Source: an uncultured bacterium (GTDB taxonomy: Bacteria; Patescibacteriota; Minisyncoccia; Phycocordibacterales; Phycocordibacteraceae). Taken from it: DNA of 9,294 nucleotides. A model generated the notes under the pieces. It was given only the letters and a program-made list of their open reading frames with translations. It was not told the DNA's origin and ran no database searches. Positions 6,573 through 9,294 of this stretch are shown one piece after another (the first letter of the stretch is position 1; every line of letters starts with the position of its first letter). A program made the position numbers and the translations under genes. The stretch lies in NCBI GenBank assembly GCA_938008595.1, contig CALLKD010000092.1, positions 1-9,294 on the forward strand, read 5' to 3'.

Positions 6573-6711
6573 TATTGCTATCGAACGCACCACGAAGTGT
6601 CTTGATTGCCTGCACGAGACTTTCTGCTAGCTGTGGAATCTTCTTTGATCCAAAAAGCACGAGTAGCACGATGGCGATGATGACTATTTCCTTTGTTCCG
6701 ATTCCAAACAT
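6547..6711 (-). CDS. tatA: Twin-arginine translocase subunit TatA, 54 aa
   Basis: A short minus-strand frame from the ATG at 6709-6711 to the TAA at 6547-6549 encodes MFGIGTKEIVIIAIVLLVLF, then GSKKIPQLAESL. This is the TatA/TatE architecture: a very short N-terminus with an acidic residue before one membrane helix (residues 7-20), the F-G-x-K-K-(L/I)-P hinge, then an amphipathic helix (25-43) and a short charged tail (PAKKK). TatA oligomerises with TatC to move folded proteins across the cytoplasmic membrane. At 54 residues it is near the lower end of family length. It follows tatC by 16 bp. Its last 26 bp overlap the start of the dockerin gene in another frame, which couples the two genes. 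No tatB is present in the window, so a minimal TatAC system is likely. Confidence 0.93.
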   Translation of the reverse strand: MFGIGTKEIVIIAIVLLVLFGSKKIPQLAESLVQAIKTLRGAFDSNNDVPAKKK

Positions 6712-6727
6712 ATATGTATTAAATTAG

Positions 6728-7480
6728 TTATAAAGGTTGTAGCGACACGGGTGTCGGTACGACCTGACGTTTCCTCTCGGGTGCGAGAAGAAGCGTCAGC
6801 TCATACATCCCCAAAAGCGGCACTGACATTATTATAAGGGATAAACCGTCAGTTGGGGGTAGTAACGCAACAACAATAACGGTGACAGCGATTGCTATTC
6901 GCCGCCCCTCAATAAGAAGTTTTTTCTCAATTACCCCCAAGCGCATCATGACCCACAGCAAAAGGGGGTACTCAAATAGCACCCCTAGTAAAGAAGCGGT
7001 CATGAGTGTTTGCGAAATAAATATGTCGATATCCCAGACATTCTCAAGCCCCAGCGCACTGTTATAGGCAGCGACTGCCTGTGCAGCGTAGTACAGCACT
7101 GCCCCACCATACGCAAACCCTAGTATGAAAAAGAAGACTGAACTAAAAAGATATGAAAGAAATGCTTTCTTTTCCTTATACGTAAAGGCATCGGCAAGAA
7201 ACTCGTAGCACTCTGCAAGAACAAGCGGCATAGAAAACACAATGGCAAAGAAAAACCCTATATCCATTGACGTGGAAAGAAGCTGAAACGGAGAGAGCAC
7301 GACGTATGAAACGGTAGTGAAATGAATATAGGTAATAAGCGCCTTAAGAAGATACGGGGACGCAAAGAATCCTACGATGAAAAGAAACACAAAGAAGACA
7401 ACAATAACAATAAGACGCCGTTTGGCATCTTCTAGAATGGGACCGTAGTCATGCACAAACTGAAGTACGGAATCTTGCAT
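6728..7480 (-). CDS. tatC: Twin-arginine translocase subunit TatC, 250 aa
   Basis: This is the polytopic core of the Tat translocase, which recognises twin-arginine signal peptides. Six membrane segments are visible at about residues 23-40, 72-95, 107-135, 151-178, 192-208 and 212-233. Family landmarks are ILEDAKRRL before helix 1 (usually (I/L)-x-E-L-R-x-R-L), the SPF motif at 63-65 in the first periplasmic loop, and MPLVLAECYEFLADAFTYKEKK in helix 2 and the following loop. Helix 4 has FEYPLLLW, with Glu170 at the position of the conserved acidic residue. GRRIAI precedes helix 5, and LPPTDGLSLIIMSVPLLGMYE closes the protein. Length is typical. The ATG lies 2 bp after the stop of the 59-residue gene. 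A 17-residue Pro/Arg-rich tail follows the last helix. The N-terminal signal-peptide binding segment is divergent from the model sequence. Confidence 0.95.
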   Translation of the reverse strand: MQDSVLQFVHDYGPILEDAKRRLIVIVVFFVFLFIVGFFASPYLLKALITYIHFTTVSYVVLSPFQLLSTSMDIGFFFAIVFSMPLVLAECYEFLADAFTYKEKKAFLSYLFSSVFFFILGFAYGGAVLYYAAQAVAAYNSALGLENVWDIDIFISQTLMTASLLGVLFEYPLLLWVMMRLGVIEKKLLIEGRRIAIAVTVIVVALLPPTDGLSLIIMSVPLLGMYELTLLLAPERKRQVVPTPVSLQPL

Positions 7481-7482
7481 GG

Positions 7483-7662
7483 CTAATCATTAATGATGAA
7501 GATGTCTCCTTCAGAAGTTGCGCCATCAACCTCAACAAGCGGATACATAACACTGCCAGGTTCACTGAGAACATCAACAGGGCTGCTTAGTGTTCCAAGA
7601 TCTACTTCAACCAAGAATCCTTGCTTGTCTCCTTCTGAAAAGTCTATATCCGTAAGCGCCAT
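7483..7662 (-). CDS. Hypothetical acidic small protein, 59 aa
   Basis: The ATG at 7660-7662 runs to the TAG at 7483-7485 and gives MALTDIDFSEGDKQGFLVEV and 39 further residues ending in GDIFIIND. It has 13 acidic residues and one lysine, no signal peptide, no membrane helix and no cysteine. It sits 3 bp after the 189-residue gene and 2 bp before tatC, so it is a well-packed operon member rather than a chance frame. Alternating hydrophobic positions suggest a small beta-rich protein. I recognise no family. Position after a virion-like gene would fit a small phage-structural or chaperone-type protein, but nothing in the sequence shows this. Confidence 0.72.
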   Translation of the reverse strand: MALTDIDFSEGDKQGFLVEVDLGTLSSPVDVLSEPGSVMYPLVEVDGATSEGDIFIIND

Positions 7663-7665
7663 ATA

Positions 7666-8235
7666 CTACTCAGATGTTGTGCTTGAAATATCAATCGCAG
7701 GAGTTGTGGTTGGCATTATTATCTCAGTCGTGGATGACATACCAATGCCAGTCTCTGGAAATGGTGCAAGAATCTCAGCTAGAGAATCAGGATTTGGTGG
7801 AGGTAGCACAGGCTCCCCTACCACCTCTGGAACAATAGGTGTCTCAACGCTAGGCGCCACCACACTAGCTGCCTCTACCGGAACATCTACAGGAGCTGCG
7901 GGAGAATCTGCTGTAGGTGCTGGATTTTCTGGTTCAAGTGTTCCTGCTGCTCGAGCTGCGTTACGAGCAACTTCCTCAAGATATAGTGCTGCCGCATCGT
8001 GCTTTGAACTAGGATCAACAGCGATAATAGCCTCCCCTAATTCTTCTGGAGAATTAAACTGGTACACAATATTTCCATAGCGAATGTACTGTGCCTGGAG
8101 CATGGCAACGGGAGTGGCCATGTCGCTAACTTCTGCACAGAGTATGAGATCAGTATCTGCATAGTTTCCTTCTGGCGAATACACACGAAGTGTTTCGCTC
8201 TCAGGAATACTCATGCCGGAAGTGATGGTAACCAT
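7666..8235 (-). CDS. Hypothetical protein with acidic Pro-rich tail, 189 aa
   Basis: There are two parts. Residues 1-98 look folded: strand-rich at first (MVTITSGMSI, LRVYSPEGNY), then helical (NSPEELGEAIIAVDP, HDAAALYLEEVARNAARAAG). Residues 100-189 are low complexity, rich in Pro, Ala, Val, Glu and Thr, and almost free of positive charge. I see no signal peptide or membrane helix, so the product is either cytoplasmic or incorporated into a structure by other means. I recognise no family. The gene starts 4 bp after the stop of the virion-like gene and ends 3 bp before the 59-residue gene, so it belongs to the same transcription unit. No ribosome-binding site is evident. A small accessory of the upstream structural protein is a reasonable guess only. 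Confidence 0.72.
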   Translation of the reverse strand: MVTITSGMSIPESETLRVYSPEGNYADTDLILCAEVSDMATPVAMLQAQYIRYGNIVYQFNSPEELGEAIIAVDPSSKHDAAALYLEEVARNAARAAGTLEPENPAPTADSPAAPVDVPVEAASVVAPSVETPIVPEVVGEPVLPPPNPDSLAEILAPFPETGIGMSSTTEIIMPTTTPAIDISSTTSE

Positions 8236-8239
8236 ATGA

Positions 8240-9294
8240 TTAGAAGAGAGTTAGTAGTGCACGCACCTTTATACCGCTTCCAAGAGACGCTGGCGTAAAG
8301 CGAATATAGGTTGTGCTATTTGCCTTATCGGTAGTGTTATATGCGCCCCATGCACCACCATCATTTGTAGACTTTTCCCAGGTACTTGCCTGTGTAGTTG
8401 AATCATCGTCTACCAACAGTCCTCCAGATACCGCGTCATAGAGACGGATACGAAGACGCGGTACGGTACTACCAAAGGCAGTTGAGAATCGCCATGCAAA
8501 GGTGCTGGTTGCAGTAGAAGAAAATGCAACTGAAGGCTGGAAGTGGCCGTCAGTGCTGAGGTCTTCATACACCACACCAACACCACATACACGTGCAGGT
8601 ATACAGAGTGTGCCGATAGTGCGGAATTCAAGACGTATCTGAATTTGTGCTGCACCATCTTCTGAAATCATTCCGGTACCGTTAACGGCAGTCCAAGCAT
8701 CACTGTCGTCACTAATACCTGAAGTGCGATAGCTAATGCGGTACGGCTCAGTCGTTAGACCAAGATTGTAGGTAGTTGCACCTCCAAGCACCTTCACTTC
8801 GTTTACAAACACGTTTGTAATTTTAGACACATCAGAAAAACTAATCGCAGGAAGTACTAGGTACGACTTTGTTGTGGAGGTATATTCCCAGTCAGCACCA
8901 AATGGGAGTGCGTACATGCGGTTTGTGACTGCAGTTGTTCCGAGCGTTACAACATACAGAAGTCCTCCCTCAGCCCAAAGGGCATATGAACCCCCCGTAA
9001 GACTTGGTACGGGTGTGGTGGTGCTGTCTGCTGTTGTCTGATCGATTTGACGCGTATCAGTCCCCCACAACCTATCCCACTGTCCTGCATCAGTTCGGTA
9101 CTGTGTCACGTAACTACGGAGTGGAGTAGTGGTAGTGGTTTGTGAGATTATGAACTTATCAATTACCGATGCATACTCAATACCTGAGAGGTTGGCTCCT
9201 GCAGCAAAGGTGTTTACTCCACCCGGTGGAACTTCAGTTGCGGCAGTACCGTTTGAAAGCCACGTGGTAGATGCCGAAGTAATGTTTGACGTCG
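8240..9294 (-). CDS. Large phage-tail-like structural protein, C-terminal 350 aa (partial)
   Basis: The frame is open from the TAA at 8240-8242 to the window edge with no stop. A GTG at 9109 is internal, not the start. The protein is beta-rich, Thr/Ser-rich and lacks membrane helices. The visible part begins with a Thr-rich stretch ending in QTTTTTPLRSYV. A middle section follows with SYALWAEGGLLYVV. The C-terminal region reads IPARVCGVGVVYEDLSTDGH, then FAWRFSTAFGSTVPRLRIRL, YDAVSGGLLVDD and a final YIRFTPASLGSGIKVRALL. From memory this C-terminal pattern recurs at the ends of large phage virion and tail-associated proteins, so a tail or particle-surface role is the best guess. A bacterial surface protein with the same module cannot be excluded. 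It is the most upstream visible member of the minus-strand operon, so its promoter is outside the window. Confidence 0.7.
   Translation of the reverse strand, partial: TSNITSASTTWLSNGTAATEVPPGGVNTFAAGANLSGIEYASVIDKFIISQTTTTTPLRSYVTQYRTDAGQWDRLWGTDTRQIDQTTADSTTTPVPSLTGGSYALWAEGGLLYVVTLGTTAVTNRMYALPFGADWEYTSTTKSYLVLPAISFSDVSKITNVFVNEVKVLGGATTYNLGLTTEPYRISYRTSGISDDSDAWTAVNGTGMISEDGAAQIQIRLEFRTIGTLCIPARVCGVGVVYEDLSTDGHFQPSVAFSSTATSTFAWRFSTAFGSTVPRLRIRLYDAVSGGLLVDDDSTTQASTWEKSTNDGGAWGAYNTTDKANSTTYIRFTPASLGSGIKVRALLTLF

Noticed and set aside
7493..8080. 195-codon plus-strand Ser/Gly-rich frame
   Set aside because: It is antisense to the 189-aa and 59-aa genes, which are packed with their neighbours in a co-directional operon. 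The plus-strand frame has no neighbours on its strand.
8240..9109. Complete 289-aa gene starting at GTG 9109
   Set aside because: The frame continues without a stop through 9294 with the same composition and beta-rich character, so 9109 is an internal codon of a larger truncated gene.

Overview
The window is a gene-dense bacterial segment of roughly balanced base composition. It uses the standard bacterial code: TGA ends both the dockerin gene and the shorter cohesin gene. Start codons mostly lack a recognisable Shine-Dalgarno sequence, and genes are packed with 2-20 bp gaps or 4-bp overlaps. Together with membrane-anchored cohesin-like proteins beside orphan small genes, this suggests a candidate-phyla-radiation (Patescibacteria/Parcubacteria-like) genome. 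That assignment is an inference from style, not from a marker gene.

Left part (1-1640): the last 22 codons of a plus-strand sensor histidine kinase run into a perfect 12-bp hairpin (67-95). The hairpin also lies just past the 3' end of a convergent minus-strand DoxX-family membrane protein (114-536). A 114-bp divergent spacer separates doxX from a plus-strand 178-residue protein of unknown function (651-1187). That gene stops 3 bp from the end of a convergent minus-strand four-helix membrane protein (1191-1640).

Main part (1679-9294): eight co-directional minus-strand genes form what looks like one long operon entering from the right edge. In transcription order they are: (1) the C-terminal 350 residues of a large beta-rich protein resembling phage tail or virion structural proteins; (2) a 189-residue protein with an acidic proline-rich tail; (3) a very acidic 59-residue protein; (4) tatC; (5) a 54-residue tatA; (6) an 857-residue secreted fibre-like repeat protein ending in a poly-glycine linker and a dockerin domain with both calcium loops; (7) a 290-residue membrane-anchored cohesin protein; (8) a 484-residue membrane-anchored protein with a cohesin, Ig-like domains and a cytoplasmic helical tail. 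Genes 5/6 overlap, and 6/7 and 7/8 share ATGA stop/start overlaps, so they are probably translated together.

The simplest reading is a self-contained surface-display system. The dockerin protein is exported and docked onto two different membrane-bound cohesins made from the same message. A minimal Tat translocase and a phage-tail-like structural protein are encoded just upstream. No glycosidase or other enzyme domain is visible, so this does not look like a cellulosome; attachment, host contact or a fibrous surface structure is more likely. The fibre gene contains a perfect 296-bp direct repeat, which points to recent duplication and possible length variation.
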